Part shown: one piece after another, positions 1-10,372 of the stretch
Layout of the letters: each line of letters opens with the position of its first letter
Numbering within the stretch: position 1 is the first letter of the stretch
From: Lyophyllum atratum
Taxonomy: Eukaryota; Basidiomycota; Agaricomycetes; Agaricales; Lyophyllaceae
Length of the DNA: 64,000 nucleotides
Direction: 5' to 3'
Assembly: GCA_014905825.1 (NCBI GenBank)
Contig: JACGCN010000008.1
Coordinates: 372,001-436,000 of the forward strand
Position numbers and translations under genes: made by a program
Notes under the pieces: model-generated
Databases searched by the model: none
The model's input: only the letters and a program-made list of their open reading frames with translations
Told to the model about the DNA's origin: nothing

Positions 1-1609
1 AGATGTGGGGTTCTAACCCGGCTTCGACCGTGTCGCCGTCTTGGATATCCCGGGGATCCCACTCCAGTTTGTGTTCAAGCTCATGCTCCAGTCCGAGGAG
101 GAAGGTCTCCAACCCCGCTTCGATGAGGTCCCCGTCCTGCAACTCCTGTGAGTCCCAGGACAGGTTGCAGTCCTCCACGTCCGCGTCCTCTTCGTCGATG
201 TGAAGAGGCGGCAGGTACTCGTCCATCGCGGCGAAGAGAGCCAGCTCTTCGTCCGATACTGGTACGCGGGTTGCGGAGGAGAGGGAGAGGGAGGGGGCGG
301 TGGTGAAGGATGCGGTTGGGGTGCTGGCGTCGGGGGAATCGAAGGGCGGGAGGGGACGGTCGGCGTCTTCATCATCTTCTTTGGTGGGGACGGAGCCAGA
401 GGGCCCGTCATCGTCACTGACCGCGTCTTCATAAATAGAGGCTCCTAGTGTCGTGATTTCTTCTTCTGCGGGGTGTGGTGCCGCTTCCGCCGCCTCTGCG
501 CGACTCGCAGGTGGCGCGTCTGAGACTGGCATCATGAGGACTCCTACGGCCATCAATCCAACTGCGGCGCGCAAAATTGTACCCCACCTGAGTGGAGCCC
601 CACGACGAGTCAAAGGCACAGTCCACGGGGTCGTTGGTACTGTCGCTGTTGCAGCTGCGATTCCTTCAGTCGCCATGGTCGAAACGGGGTAGTCCTCCAT
701 GGCATGCACCACGACTGATGCTTCTCCAGATGGTGCGCCATGCGTGGTACCGGTCGACTGCCCCCCGTTGAACATATCAAACGGTTGGACCAATAGCCTT
801 TGTAACGCGAGTACACGAGGATGGACACGGAGGGATGGGGCGACGTGGATCCAGAACAGCTTACCCAGAAGCAATGTCCAAGACACGAGCACGAGGAGGA
901 GGAGGTATTCGCCGGGCAAGTCGAATGGGTTTGGAGGTAGTGGAGGGTCCTCGACATCTGAGCCGGTTGAGGGAGGATCGGGGTCGGGGTCGGGATTGGG
1001 ATCGCCGTCGGGCGGGTCGTCATCTTTATCATTGTCCTCGTCCTCGGCGCTTTCGTCATCCTCTGGGATGCGGCTGGGAGGTGGAGGCTGGGGTGGATCA
1101 CATGGAGGTTTGCGGGAGGGGGTTCTGGGAGTAAAGGTCGATCCGCACTTGCTAGAGATGTACGCTGAACCTGTGGAAGGGGAGTGTCAGCCGCTTATGG
1201 ACGGGGTAGAGAGGAGGTAGAACATACCAGCGCCGACGAGGATTCCGGCAATGGCACAGGCGAGGCCGACGTACAACGGAAGGGCCGATCCGTTCCTTGC
1301 GTCGATGGGCAAGGTCGACGAGGGAAGGATGGGGTCCGGTGTTGTTCGGGTGGGAGGTGGAGGTGTTGGGAGAGTTATATGGTTGATGGGAGGGAGAGCG
1401 GGAGAGGCGAAGAAGTATTGGAGGCTGACGGTGGTGATGGCGATGAGACCAGTGACGGTCTCGCGCTCGATCCTGAAGAGCCCGGCTTTCCGGGGTCGAG
1501 CGCCAGTATGAGAAGGCTTTACGTTGTGTACTGTTGTGCGTAACCTTCGGGTCGAGAGCCTAGGGTGTCTGCGGGTGTGTTTGTGGGTGGAAAAGGTTGT
1601 GAACCACAT
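1..1609 (-). CDS. Multi-pass membrane orphan with acidic repeats, left copy (3' end outside window)
   Basis: No family recognised. Exon 1 is 1609-1228 and exon 2 begins at 1170 after a 57 nt GT-AG intron. The same two exons are at 50,782 on the other strand. The visible protein has two hydrophobic segments in exon 1 (around AVSLQYFFASPAL-type and YVGLACAIAGILVGAG sequence), one early in exon 2 (YLLLLVLVSWTLLLG) and a fourth (ILRAAVGLMAVGVLMMP), separated by a Pro/Asp-rich acidic linker. A long acidic tail follows with repeats of the form WDxxxxQDGDxxEAGLExFLLG. Topology suggests a four-span membrane protein with a large acidic domain; function unknown. The reading frame stays open to the window edge. 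Confidence 0.7.
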
Positions 1610-1676
1610 TTCGTCTGTTGGGATGATGATGGTTTCGATGAGGAAGTGATACCGGGTTCAAACGTTCATGGAGGGC

Positions 1677-1682
1677 TTTATA
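1677..1682 (-). promoter_or_regulatory. TATA box of the left multi-pass orphan
   Basis: TATAAA (minus strand) lies about 70 bp before the ATG at 1609. The flanking ~120 bp, including a block rich in CGTGACGTGACGT around 1765-1785, is conserved at the equivalent place in the other arm (TATA at 50,712-50,717). Confidence 0.6.
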
Positions 1683-2297
1683 AGACACTGAGGCTGACTG
1701 CATTCTGAGGCTGGCTGGTGGCTGACAAGGTGCGATGAGCTCGATCAGAAGGAACGCGACACGTCACGTCACGTCACCATACCGTGACGACGCGTTGACT
1801 CTCTTCCATCAACTTGCCATCAACTTCCTCGTCGGCGCGTCTCAATGTCCGTGTACTCTTGCATCTGACTGGGACAATGATACCAGTGAGTGGACCGTTC
1901 CCAAAGTCATCACTATTGCCTCCAGCGTTGAATTAGACCCCGATCATAGGATTTGGTATTGGTAACATGTCTACCAGGGCCCAGGACTTGCTAGAAAGTA
2001 GGTAGGCTCGTTACGGAAAAGTGCGCCGTTCAATTCCAAGCCCATCACATAGCCTTCGACGTCCCCCGTAAGCTCTTGGTCAGTTACTGATACGCTGAGC
2101 TAACAGCTTTTCATAAATTTCATTTGTCAGTATAGTCACAAACGCAGTGCAGCCAACAGATTTTCCATTCGTATTATTTCTGCTTTCGAATCGTTACAAA
2201 ATCAGGGGATTTCAAGGACGTGATACTTGTACAGGTAATACTCGTACAGGTGTTTATACAACAAGAAAATAAATTTACACGTCGTCCACCAAGAATC
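1683..2297. other. Intergenic region, no gene seen
   Basis: No convincing coding sequence. It is the promoter side of the multi-pass orphan and the 3' side of the short orphan. It aligns with 48,480-48,927 and 50,565-50,780 of the right arm; the right arm has about 1.6 kb inserted in the middle. Confidence 0.6.
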
Positions 2298-2831
2298 TCA
2301 TTGTTGAAGCCTGCTGATAAATCCATTCAGCTCGCACCCAGGACAGCACCCGCCCATATCCATATCCAAGTCAAATCCACCATCCCAGTCATCCCCACCA
2401 TCCCAGCCATACCCGCCCTCCAAATCATACTCCCCTTCCAAGTCATGATAGCCTTCCAAGTCATACTCGGGCTCCATGTCATAGAAGTCATATCTGTCAT
2501 CCGAGTCAATTCCAACATCTACATTTAGATACCCACCATCATCGGTGTCGGTAGCGTCGCCGTCGTCGCTGTTTACGATGATCACGATGACGGAGTTAGA
2601 CGTCATCCCCGGGGTCGAAGGGGTGGTGAAAGGGTGGCTGGAGGCTGGGACGGGACTCGTGCCAGGGAATATGGAGGAACTGGGCTCGACGAGCATGACA
2701 ATTCTGGACTCTGCGACAGGAGCATTTACTGTATGCTGCCCAGATGGCGCACGAGGGAGGCTGGGTGTGGTTTCGTCGCCACGGGCTGCTCCGCCGAGTC
2801 GTTTGGTTGTAGAAGGTGTGGTGTTGCTCAT
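2298..2831 (-). CDS. Short-form orphan with acidic Gly/Asp/Tyr region and Cys-rich tail, left copy
   Basis: 177 aa single-exon frame, function unknown. The N-terminus (MSNTTPSTTKRLGG, then GDETTPSLPRAP) matches the N-terminus of the long-form orphan at 5752-6972. An acidic stretch follows (VIVIIVNSDDGDATDTDDGG), then a low-complexity D/G/Y/E region with repeated D-L-E-G units, and the family's C-terminal signature CCPGC followed by a short hydrophobic end. The central XPA-C-like region of the long form is absent, as if the gene were an internally deleted version. The counterpart at 47,906-48,478 is also open. A TATAAA box (2911-2916) lies 80 bp before the ATG and chooses this start. Confidence 0.6.
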   Translation of the reverse strand: MSNTTPSTTKRLGGAARGDETTPSLPRAPSGQHTVNAPVAESRIVMLVEPSSSIFPGTSPVPASSHPFTTPSTPGMTSNSVIVIIVNSDDGDATDTDDGGYLNVDVGIDSDDRYDFYDMEPEYDLEGYHDLEGEYDLEGGYGWDGGDDWDGGFDLDMDMGGCCPGCELNGFISRLQQ

Positions 2832-2910
2832 TTCGGAAGAGGGATGGTGGTGAGCACTGAGGGTAGCCGAAGCGTAGACCTGGTGGATGGATGGGCTTGC
2901 GCGACTGCGT

Positions 2911-2916
2911 TTTATA
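2911..2916 (-). promoter_or_regulatory. TATA box of the left short-form orphan
   Basis: TATAAA on the minus strand, about 80 bp upstream of the ATG at 2831. The right-arm copy has TATAAAA at 47,824-47,830 with the same spacing, and the sequence around both is conserved. Confidence 0.6.
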
Positions 2917-3129
2917 CCCGGTTGTGGTCGTCCCTAAATTCGCCATCGGTAACAAATCATGCCTCCTCTAGACGAGTCAGGTCTAAGACTTAGGAGCTAG
3001 GCCCGCGGACGCTCCCCTATATGTTCGGCAAGACTCTTGGATATTTGTGGCAGAAAATTATCAAATGCCCGGCGGTATATAGGGGATTGAGGGAAACTCC
3101 TGGGAACCTTCGGCGCCGATATTGGGGAC

Positions 3130-3510
3130 TTTGCGTCCCATTCAACAAGATAATAATGTTACACGTCTTCAGACCAAGCATCTCCTTTTGCTCCTTGCTA
3201 TAATTCCTACCACTCTGCATGCCCGTAACAGCCCTCGACCCGGTCGTCGCAACCCGGTTGTCCACATCTGCGTCAGGGCCAGCTAAACCCGTATTGGGCA
3301 TGCCAGGTGGGCCCACCGCAATTACAGCATGCTGTGTCGTTACGGGGCGGATTTCGGTGGGCGCTTAGCGGGGCCAGGTCTTTCCTTCCCATTGTGCATG
3401 TCCCGAAGCTAGCTTCGAAGTTTTCGAGGCCGGGAAACATCTGTGAGGGGTACTCGAACCGCTTCTCACCCACGTCATTCAAAAGCCAAGTCATCAAGAC
3501 ATCAAACAAG
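3130..3510 (-). pseudogene. Remnant of the orphan family's terminal exon (left arm only)
   Basis: The minus strand from about 3450 resembles the last exon of the long-form orphan: a QMFPGLENFEASF segment aligned to SLQKLEARY, then a GRKDLAP segment aligned to NERPGPV. Further on it matches the family 3' end (GTGTAACATTATTATCTTGTTG-like sequence near 3150). Frames are broken and no upstream exon remains. The right arm keeps only a few bases of it near 47,640-47,690. Confidence 0.55.
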
Positions 3511-3596
3511 GATAGTGAGAGTCGGTAGCCAGAGAAATTTTAGTACAGGTGGGTTTGCTAAAACGTTGATGAATATAAGTTGATACAATGAGTCAC

Positions 3597-4403
3597 CTAG
3601 AACCCGTTCAAAAATTGTTCCCAATGACTTTTCGCCAGCGTCTTGAAGGCGAGTAAGCGCTTGAGCGCGAGTCTTCTATATTCAAGATTTTCCATGCCTT
3701 CGCTGATGGTCGGAGCGTGCGCTCTGGTCGTAACACACCTGAGGACTCGGGTTTGAGTCGCAGGGTATTGGCCCAAAATGACGGCGTCGCTTAGACTCTG
3801 TGTGACAGGGACAAGATAGAAGGTAGGGCGGGTACCGGTCATAGTAATGCAAGGGACGATCATGGCGTCTAGGGGAGGGAGGCCGCTCGCTTCTCGTTTG
3901 GCGTTGTTGGACTGAAAAGCTGCTATTGCTTCTCCCACAACCTCCGCTTCTGGGCTAATCTTGAAGATCGTCTTGTCCTGAAGGAGTACGAGCAAGGCAA
4001 GCCTGGGGCGATACAGCAGGCACACGTCCGTCTCTGCAACCCGATTTTCATCGCCGCAGATGGTGAGAGGGATGATATAACGCGTTACTACAGTGGTTTG
4101 GCGCTCGTTGAACCCTAGCAGCTTCAGAGTCTCCGCTGCGAAATTGTAGATATCACTCTCTTGAGTGGCCTTCGTAGCAAGATAGAGATATCCCAGATAA
4201 TCGGCAACAGCATCGGAGATGTTGGGGTCGTCCGAGTCGGGAGAGGAATTGAGGATGGCAGGGTCAATGTGGTCGAGTGACGGGTCTGCGCCTTGGCGGA
4301 AGAATTCATCGGGGGGGATAGATGAGATGGTGATGTTGTATGCGAGGAGATCGCTAGCGTTCCAGTCGCTAGCCGACTTGGCAGATCTAATAGCGTTGGC
4401 CAT
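3597..4403 (-). CDS. PD-(D/E)XK-nuclease-like orphan, intact left copy
   Basis: 268 aa single-exon protein; start at 4403 chosen because both arms share it (MAN...AIRSAKS). The sequence resembles a large family of uncharacterised basidiomycete proteins that I recall as having a PD-(D/E)XK-like core. Here Asp126 sits in ETDVCLL, and a beta strand (LALLVLL) ends in Gln142-Asp143-Lys144, followed by a helix beginning PEAEVVGEAIAAFQ. That is the D-(x15)-[E/Q]-x-K geometry of the fold. It is followed by PCITMTGTRPTFYLVPVT, a typical family block. Nuclease activity is inferred, and Gln in place of Glu may weaken it. The right-arm copy is split exactly at this motif. Confidence 0.6.
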   Translation of the reverse strand: MANAIRSAKSASDWNASDLLAYNITISSIPPDEFFRQGADPSLDHIDPAILNSSPDSDDPNISDAVADYLGYLYLATKATQESDIYNFAAETLKLLGFNERQTTVVTRYIIPLTICGDENRVAETDVCLLYRPRLALLVLLQDKTIFKISPEAEVVGEAIAAFQSNNAKREASGLPPLDAMIVPCITMTGTRPTFYLVPVTQSLSDAVILGQYPATQTRVLRCVTTRAHAPTISEGMENLEYRRLALKRLLAFKTLAKSHWEQFLNGF

Positions 4404-4639
4404 GATTGGAATCTGATGATGTGGTGAGATCAATCAATCCATGCAATGCTGAACACATTGAACCACCCACCAGAGCACCAGAAGCGCGCAACAAGGTAGA
4501 GATGGTTATCGACAAGGGGCATTTTTTGTCTCAGGCGAGAGGAGGTGGCACAGACAGGCCTAGGGTGGCACAGCATGACGGAAAAATCACCGACCAATGT
4601 CACCGCCATGCATCGGGCCAGATTGCAAGATTAGATTAG
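4404..4639. other. Upstream region of the PD-(D/E)XK-like gene, no gene seen
   Basis: The first ~100 bp upstream of the ATG are conserved in the right arm (26,060-26,166). The rest begins the left-specific insert (about 4,510-4,980). No coding potential recognised. Confidence 0.5.
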
Positions 4640-5000
4640 ATGTAATACTCATACAGGTGTTTGTACTCTACAACAAGATAGTAATTTTACACATCGTCAA
4701 ACCATCTCCTCCCTATAATTCCTACCGCTCCGCACCCATCACAGCACTCGACTACTCGTTCGCAGCCAAAGCTTCCGCAGCTAGTTCGGAGGAAGAGGGC
4801 CAGCTAAACCATTCATTATCGTCTGTTGTGTCGTGAACATCCGGGACGTATTTCGGTTGGCGCTTAATGGGCCTCGGTCTTTCCTTCCCATTGTGCTTGG
4901 CCCGGTAACTAGCTTCGAGTTTTTTAATGCTGGAAAACATCTGTTAGGGGTACTGCACCGAAACTAGTGAGCAGAACGTCCCTTTCGAAGTCCGACCCCT
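4640..5000 (-). pseudogene. Second remnant of the orphan family's terminal exon (left arm only)
   Basis: On the minus strand this holds a near-complete last exon of the family without the rest of the gene. It includes intron 3' end, then SIKKLEASYRAKHNGKERP (aligned to LQKLEARYCAKNNGNERP of the long form). The tail ECCDGCGAVGII lies in a different frame, followed by the family 3' sequence. A stop after AANE and the frame change show decay. It is absent from the right arm, so it was either inserted here or lost there. Confidence 0.6.
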
Positions 5001-5339
5001 GTTTTCCTATTCCCTCCTTTACCTACAAATAAATGCCACCGCTATACTCTCGGCTTCATCGCGCCTTCGTTACTATTTCTACTACCTTTATCTCACCACG
5101 GGCACTTCAACCCATTTCATATGCTCATATCTATATCATATGTTACACAAACTTATCCCCTCTTTTAAAATACTCCTAGACAGTACTTTATAAAAGCTTC
5201 GTAGTTCACCTTGTATCGATCTCGCGTCAACTCACCTTCGAGATTATTGCCAGGCCGCACTTGTCAAGGCAAGATCACCTAAGCGTAGGGCGGATGTGAC
5301 GACCGAAACAGGTGGGAGAGACATTAACTACTATTGCCT

Positions 5340-5700
5340 ATGCTCATAAAAATCGCAGAGTCAGCTCTTTCACCTCTTGTCATTCTTCGAAGATTCTCAA
5401 GGACATGGACAAGGACATGGAACTTCCATTCCAAGAACGGAATACTCGTACGTTATCGATATCGATTTCAAGTTAACTCAGCGTCAAATTTCAGTCATCT
5501 CTTTCAGCTCTAGATCTTGTCCTTCTCGGAAGATTTACAAGGAACGGAATTTCGGTTTCAAAAACGTTGTAATACTCGTATGTATCGATATCGAGTGAAC
5601 GCGGTGTTAATTCCCAGTTATTTCTTTCAGCTCTTGTCCTTCTCGGAAGATTTACAACAACATAAAACCTCGACTTCAAAAACGTAATACACGTACAAGT
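5340..5700. repeat. Tandem repeat of ~115 bp, about three units, left arm
   Basis: Three divergent units share an ATCGATATCGA core, TTTCAGCTCTTGTCCTTCTC, GGAAGATTTACAA and an AACGTAATACTCGTA block. The array lies just downstream of the long-form orphan. The right arm has the same array at 25,510-25,765 with about two and a half units. Confidence 0.65.
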
Positions 5701-5751
5701 GGTTGTACAACAAGATATTCAATTATACATTTACAGGTCGTACCAAGAACC

Positions 5752-6972
5752 TCACCTCCTCCGACCCGATTGCATCATCATCGCCGCGATAATTCCTATC
5801 ACTCCGCACCCGTCACAGCACTCGTCCGAGTAGTCTACAACCGAGGCGTACCCGCCATCACCATCACCATCGGTGCCATACCCCTCACCCCAATCGTACC
5901 CACCATAAACACCGCCTACTGGGTCATCAACATCGATGTCGGATCTCCGTGAGCGCCAGACGGGGCCAGGTCTTTCATTCCCATTGTTCTTGGCACAGTA
6001 CCTAGCTTCGAGTTTTTGGAGGCTGGAACACATCTGTTAGGGGTACTGCATCCAGATCAGTGAGCAAATCACGTACTTTGCTTCGTATAGCTTTTTTCCC
6101 TCTTCTAGAGCAGCAGCCTCATTCTCATTGCCATGGAGAGCGCAGGCGCCCGGCACACCCTTGAGAGCGGCATGCTTTCGGTACGCGAGCTTCAGGATAT
6201 CCTCACGGCGGTAGGACCTCCCGGGGGTTTTGGGGTTGTGTTCGTTGGGGAACTCTTCATGGGGCACCGTTGCGAGTTCCTCGGGTTTGAATCCGAAGTA
6301 CTTCTTGGCTGTGGATAAGGAGAGGTGTGTGAATATGGTTGCTGAGAGAGCTTGCAAGGGAGACGCACCCTCGGAACTGTGGATCACCTTCCAACCCGCC
6401 CCCTGTTTGTACTTTATGTCCTTCTTCCATGCGTTGGCTAAGCACCAGTCGTGCCAAGCCGCTTTGAGGTCGGCGGCAGAAGGGGCTTTTGGCTTGGGTA
6501 CCTTCTTTTCCTTCTTGGGTGGAGCTGACTTCTTCGGTCCCGTGGAAGTTTTCTTCTGGGTCTGGAGGGATGACGGTGGGCTGGGCAAGTAATCGGTGTT
6601 GGCGTCGCCCTCGTCGTCGCTGCTTATGACGATGACGGGATTAGGCTTCGCACGCTTTCTTGGTGGGGTCGAAGGGGTGATGGTAGGCTTCTGTTCTTCG
6701 TCTGGATCGAGGCTGGAGGATCGTTTGACTGGGATGGGACTCAGGCGGGGGAATGGCTGCGGCTGTCTTCTCGGGGACGTGTGCTTTCGTTGAGATACGG
6801 GGGGACTGGGGAGGTGGTTGGGCTCGACTGGCTCGTTTTTTATGCTGGAATGTGCCATCGAAGCATATTTTGTATGCTTTGTGGGTGGTGCAAGAGGGAG
6901 GCTGGGTATGGTTTCGTCGTCACTGTCTGCGCCGCGGAACCGTTTGGTTGCACTAGGTGTCGTTTTGTTCAT
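5752..6972 (-). CDS. Long-form orphan with XPA-C-like region and Cys-rich tail, left copy (intact)
   Basis: Three exons (6972-6369, 6308-6077, 6022-5752) give a continuous 368 aa frame. Residues 1-130 are low-complexity, Ser/Pro-rich and basic, with TPPRKRAKPNP (NLS-like) followed by an acidic VIVISSDDEGD (SUMO-interaction-like). Residues about 165-195 (LKAAWHDWCLANAWKKD) and 202-250 (KKYFGFKPEELATVPHEE, then a YRREDILKLAYRKH segment) resemble the XPA C-terminal type of small DNA-binding module, from memory of that family. The end is D/G/Y-rich and finishes ECCDGCGVIGIIAAM. A nuclear DNA-associated role is a guess. The start at 6972, not 7023, fits the TATA box at 7024-7030. Confidence 0.65.
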
Positions 6973-7023
6973 TTTAGGAATGGGGGTTGGAGAGGGTAGA
7001 CAAGGACGGATGTGCTGCGCCAC

Positions 7024-7030
7024 TTTTATA
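7024..7030 (-). promoter_or_regulatory. TATA box of the left long-form orphan
   Basis: TATAAAA on the minus strand 52-58 bp before the ATG at 6972. In the right-arm copy the same place reads TATCAAA (24,112-24,118) in otherwise matching sequence. Confidence 0.6.
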
Positions 7031-7191
7031 TCGTTTGGTCGTCCCTGAAGTGATCGGCGCCTATAACAGATTACGCCTCATCGTCATCGTGTCGTTCAGG
7101 TTCGAGGTTCAATTCAAATTTGTGACTCATTTTCATTCTCCGAAGATTAGATGATGTGCATGCATTAGATTATAGATCTGCTGTACGATTT

Positions 7192-8446
7192 CTATGCCGG
7201 GATAACTCGCCATACTCGCGTTGCCCCATCGTCCCCGGCGGTGGCGAGGAGATCAGAAAAGCCAGGACGCGGGCACCAGGCGATAGCGTTCACGTCGTAT
7301 ACTCCGTGTGCGGAGTCGATAGATGCTATGAGCTGATGCTTCGGAGGTGTGATGCTTTTTACGGGTTCTTGTTCTGTTGTAGGTTCCTAAAAGATGCCGT
7401 TCAGTATAAAGGGAGGATAAAGCAATGGATTTTGTCTTACTGAGAGCTCCCAAACGCGGATCGAACCATCGCTCCCGGTGGTGGCCAGCCATCCCAGGTT
7501 CGTCTCCCCCTGCTTCGAAGCACCCTTCCCCACACCCCATGTAATAGAGTAAACACTCCGCTCATGTCCTCCCAAAACAAGAACGCACTCCCACCGGTGC
7601 TCTTGTGTATGCACGCGCTTCCAGATGCGCACGGTGCGGTCGTCTGAGGAGGAGGCGAGGTACCGTCCGTTTGGGGAGAAAGCCAGGGACCATACGGTTG
7701 AGGTGTGCCCTGTGAGGGTGGCAAAACAGAACCAGTCGTCGGAGGGGTCATCGACGTAGAGCTTTATGGTATCGTCGTACGAGGCGGAGGCGAGGATCTG
7801 TGGGGGGTGAGCATGGGTGACGAGACCTGGCTGAGAAGGGATGGCAGACCTCTTCTGTGGGATGCCAGACGACGCATTTGACGTCCTGACTGTGGTCCAT
7901 TAGCACGCCCATGCACTCAAAGTCCGCGTCCGGATGAACTGACCGTGATCAAATCAGTGTGAGCAAGGGAGTTTGATAACAGACAGAGAAGGATGTACCT
8001 TCCCAGATCCACACGGTCTTATCCCGGCTGCAACTCGCGAGCAGCGTACCTGTGCTTGAGTAAGCCACGCTCTTGCACTCTGTCTCATGGCCCTCTAACT
8101 GGCTCGCACACTCCCACTCCGAGGTGTTGTCGCCCTCCTGCTCCCATATGCCGATGTTCGAGTCGAACGACGCCGTGGCGAGTGTTTGCCCAGATGGGGC
8201 CCATGCGATCGCACGTACAGCCTTGGTGTGTCCAGTGGCGATCGTCGAGACATGCGTGAACTCCGGGACGGTATCAGAGGGATCAGAGGGAGAAGCAGGG
8301 GAGTAGGCATACATCCGCACGGTTTTATCGGAGGAACAGGAGGCAAGGAGGGGGCGGGTAGGGTTCCAGGCGATGTTCCAGGCGCGCTCTGAGTGGCCTG
8401 GGAGCGTGCATAGCGGCTGGAGGGTGTATGGATGGTCGACGTTCAT
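7192..8446 (-). CDS. CIA1: Cytosolic iron-sulfur assembly protein 1 (CIAO1), WD40
   Basis: Four exons (8446-7999, 7938-7850, 7797-7441, 7386-7192) join to 362 aa, close to the usual 330-370 aa. It is a seven-bladed WD40 propeller. Family landmarks are GHSERAWNIAWNPTRPLLAS, SSDKTVRMY, LATASFDSNIGIWE, LEGHETECKSVAYS, SRDKTVWIWE, ILASASYDDTIKLY, LASSSDDRTVRIW and a final GDDGATRVWRV. CIA1 is part of the CIA targeting complex that delivers Fe-S clusters to cytosolic and nuclear apoproteins. It is divergent to SNUPN (133 bp between ATGs, a likely shared promoter). The inner end of the inverted duplication lies inside its third exon, and a decayed copy of the 3' end is at 23,622-23,952. Confidence 0.93.
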
Positions 8447-8579
8447 CTCGGGGAGGTGCAGCGTGACGGGTGACGGGGTGACGACATCAGATAATAATGA
8501 CGAAACCCCCGGCTAGGGTTAGGGTCCCGCCTGCTGCCAAATCTTGCCATTCAACTGAACACGTTCCTCCGCATTCACT

Positions 8580-10372
8580 ATGACCTCTACATCGATTAGG
8601 CCCGTCGAGATGGGCAGGCCACCCAACTTGTTCGCGGCACGCAAGACGTCGTACAAGCTACCCCCGACGACGATCACTGATAAACTTGTTTCACAGGAGT
8701 CTCGGCGCAACAAGGTCGGCCATCACTATTTCATCGCTCACTGGCCCGCCACTCAACGTTATATATGTGCGATTTCAGGCACTGGAGGAGCAGAAACGCG
8801 TGCGTCACCCCGCGCTCTGAGTGAGTATCTAGGCTGAGTCGCACATGTAGCGTCGCGCACAACGGATAGACTCGTCCCGCCAACTAGATCAGTTCGCGGA
8901 CCTCACCCTTGGGGTCTCGGAGGACGAGGCCGAGGCCGAAGAAGAGGAGCAGGGAGGACCTGCGCCCGGATCTGTGGCGCAATATGCGGGAATGCTACGG
9001 CAAGAGGTAGATCCAACGTCCATCGCGACACATGTCGCTCCAGCAGCCACCTCGTTTAGCCCTTCCATGTCCCTCATGTCTGCACCTACGACCGAAGCAG
9101 ATTACGAGCAAGGGCCGTCGAGGGTAAAGCAGCCTCCCACTTCCAAAAAGAAGAAGAAACGCCGGACTAAAAACAAGGCAAATAAATGGGCCGACCGCTG
9201 CATGTACGCCGAGCTCCTCGAGATGGCGCCTGCTGGCGACTCATGGGATGGCGCGGATGGGCTTCCGAATGATTTGGAGAGTGGGTGGGTCGCAGTCGGC
9301 CCTGTACCTGTAGGGAAGAGGTGCTTAGCTGTCTCACAGGCAGCGGTGGGGGTGCCTGGGACAGGTACGACTCTCCTCCCTCTTTCGTTCTCTGCGAATT
9401 CAACTACGTGCTATAAATGCTAATTCATTTGCACAGTCCCGCACACGACCCTTCGCTCCCGTCTCCTTGGCAAGATCCTCATCCCCCGCTTCCCCTCCGC
9501 GCTACCCGCACATACGGTCCTCGATTGTATCCTTGACGCGAACTGGCGCGAGAACGGTATTCTCCACGTGCTGGATGTCGTCAAGTGGAAGGGGCAGGAT
9601 ATCAGCGAATGTGAATCTGCTTTCCGGTACGCAGCCCGCCGCCTTCCGTTGTTTTCGATTATTCATGGATATGTAGGTTCTGGTGGCGGGACACGCGCCT
9701 CGCAGAGCTCGCACTGACTAACCCGCCCGCACCCCCAGCACCTTCCACACACGAGGACGTGACCGAGACCCAGATCCCGACAGATGGAGGCGGGTACCAG
9801 TTCCCATATCCGACGACCTTTGCACCCATCCCATACTATACGGACACGACCCTCCCCGCACTCCTTACACACGTCGTCCCCGCCTCTCGTGCGCCCCGCG
9901 CCATGTCCGTTACCCTCCCCCACCCCGACTCGCCCGCGTTCAGTTTCGGCGCGGGTGCGGGTGGGGAGGGCATGGAGGTGGAGGAGCGGCAGTGGGAGTT
10001 TGGGAAGGGGTATGTGCAGACGGAGGCAAGGGTTGAGGCGGATGGGCTGTTGTTGTATGTTAAGGAGGCGAGCTATGAGGCTGGGACGAGCCCTTTGAGT
10101 AGTTGGATTCCGATTGTGGGGTATGAGGAAGGGTATGATGAGAGGCAGGGGCAGGGGCAGGGGCAAGGGAAAGGAGGGGAGGGGCCGTTGGATCTTTTTC
10201 AGAGGTGCGTGTTTTCTATTTCATGTGGATGAGGTGGTGAAGTGATGATATTTTTTCTTCGTGGTGATGTAGATTGGTTCATCGGAGGTTGGTGCGAGGG
10301 CAGGGCGGTGGGACTGGCGATGCTACCGCTACTGCCTCTGCGGTCGAGGTAGACATGGAAATGGATTTGTAG
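8580..10372 (+). CDS. SNUPN: Snurportin-1
   Basis: Exons 8580-8714, 8779-8799, 8851-9364, 9437-9626, 9677-10204 and 10273-10372 join to 495 aa in frame. Snurportin imports m3G-capped spliceosomal snRNPs with importin beta. The N-terminus is basic (ESRRNKALEEQKRRRAQRID across three exons), where an importin-beta-binding region is expected. The cap-binding part shows WADRCMYAELLEM, PVGKRCL, then LDCILDANW, VLDVVKWKGQDI, and the FRFWWRDTRL block followed by EADGLLLYVKEASYEAGTSP. An acidic/Gly-rich insert around 9940-10000 enlarges it beyond the ~360 aa animal protein. The 21 nt second exon is inferred from frame and splice signals and is the least certain junction. Confidence 0.85.

Larger units (their letters stand above)
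1..7528. repeat. Left arm of a giant inverted duplication
   Basis: Read on the minus strand, this segment matches the plus strand of 23,622-26,600 plus 47,132 to about 52,545 in the same gene order: CIA1 3' end, long orphan, PD-(D/E)XK-like gene, short orphan, multi-pass orphan. Similarity covers introns, promoters and intergenic DNA, so this is a DNA-level duplication. The inner limit lies inside the third coding exon of CIA1, which is intact here, so this arm looks like the parental copy. The outer limit is beyond the window. Relative to the other arm it carries extra DNA at about 3,070-3,400 and 4,510-4,980, each holding a remnant of the orphan family's last exon. Confidence 0.9.

Noticed and set aside
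13..432. 139-codon Pro/Ser/Thr-rich minus frame at the left edge
   Set aside because: Out of frame with the exon that matches the right-arm copy; low-complexity shadow.
9663..10166. 167-codon minus frame over snurportin exon 5
   Set aside because: Opposite a well-supported exon; composition-driven Pro/Leu-rich sequence.
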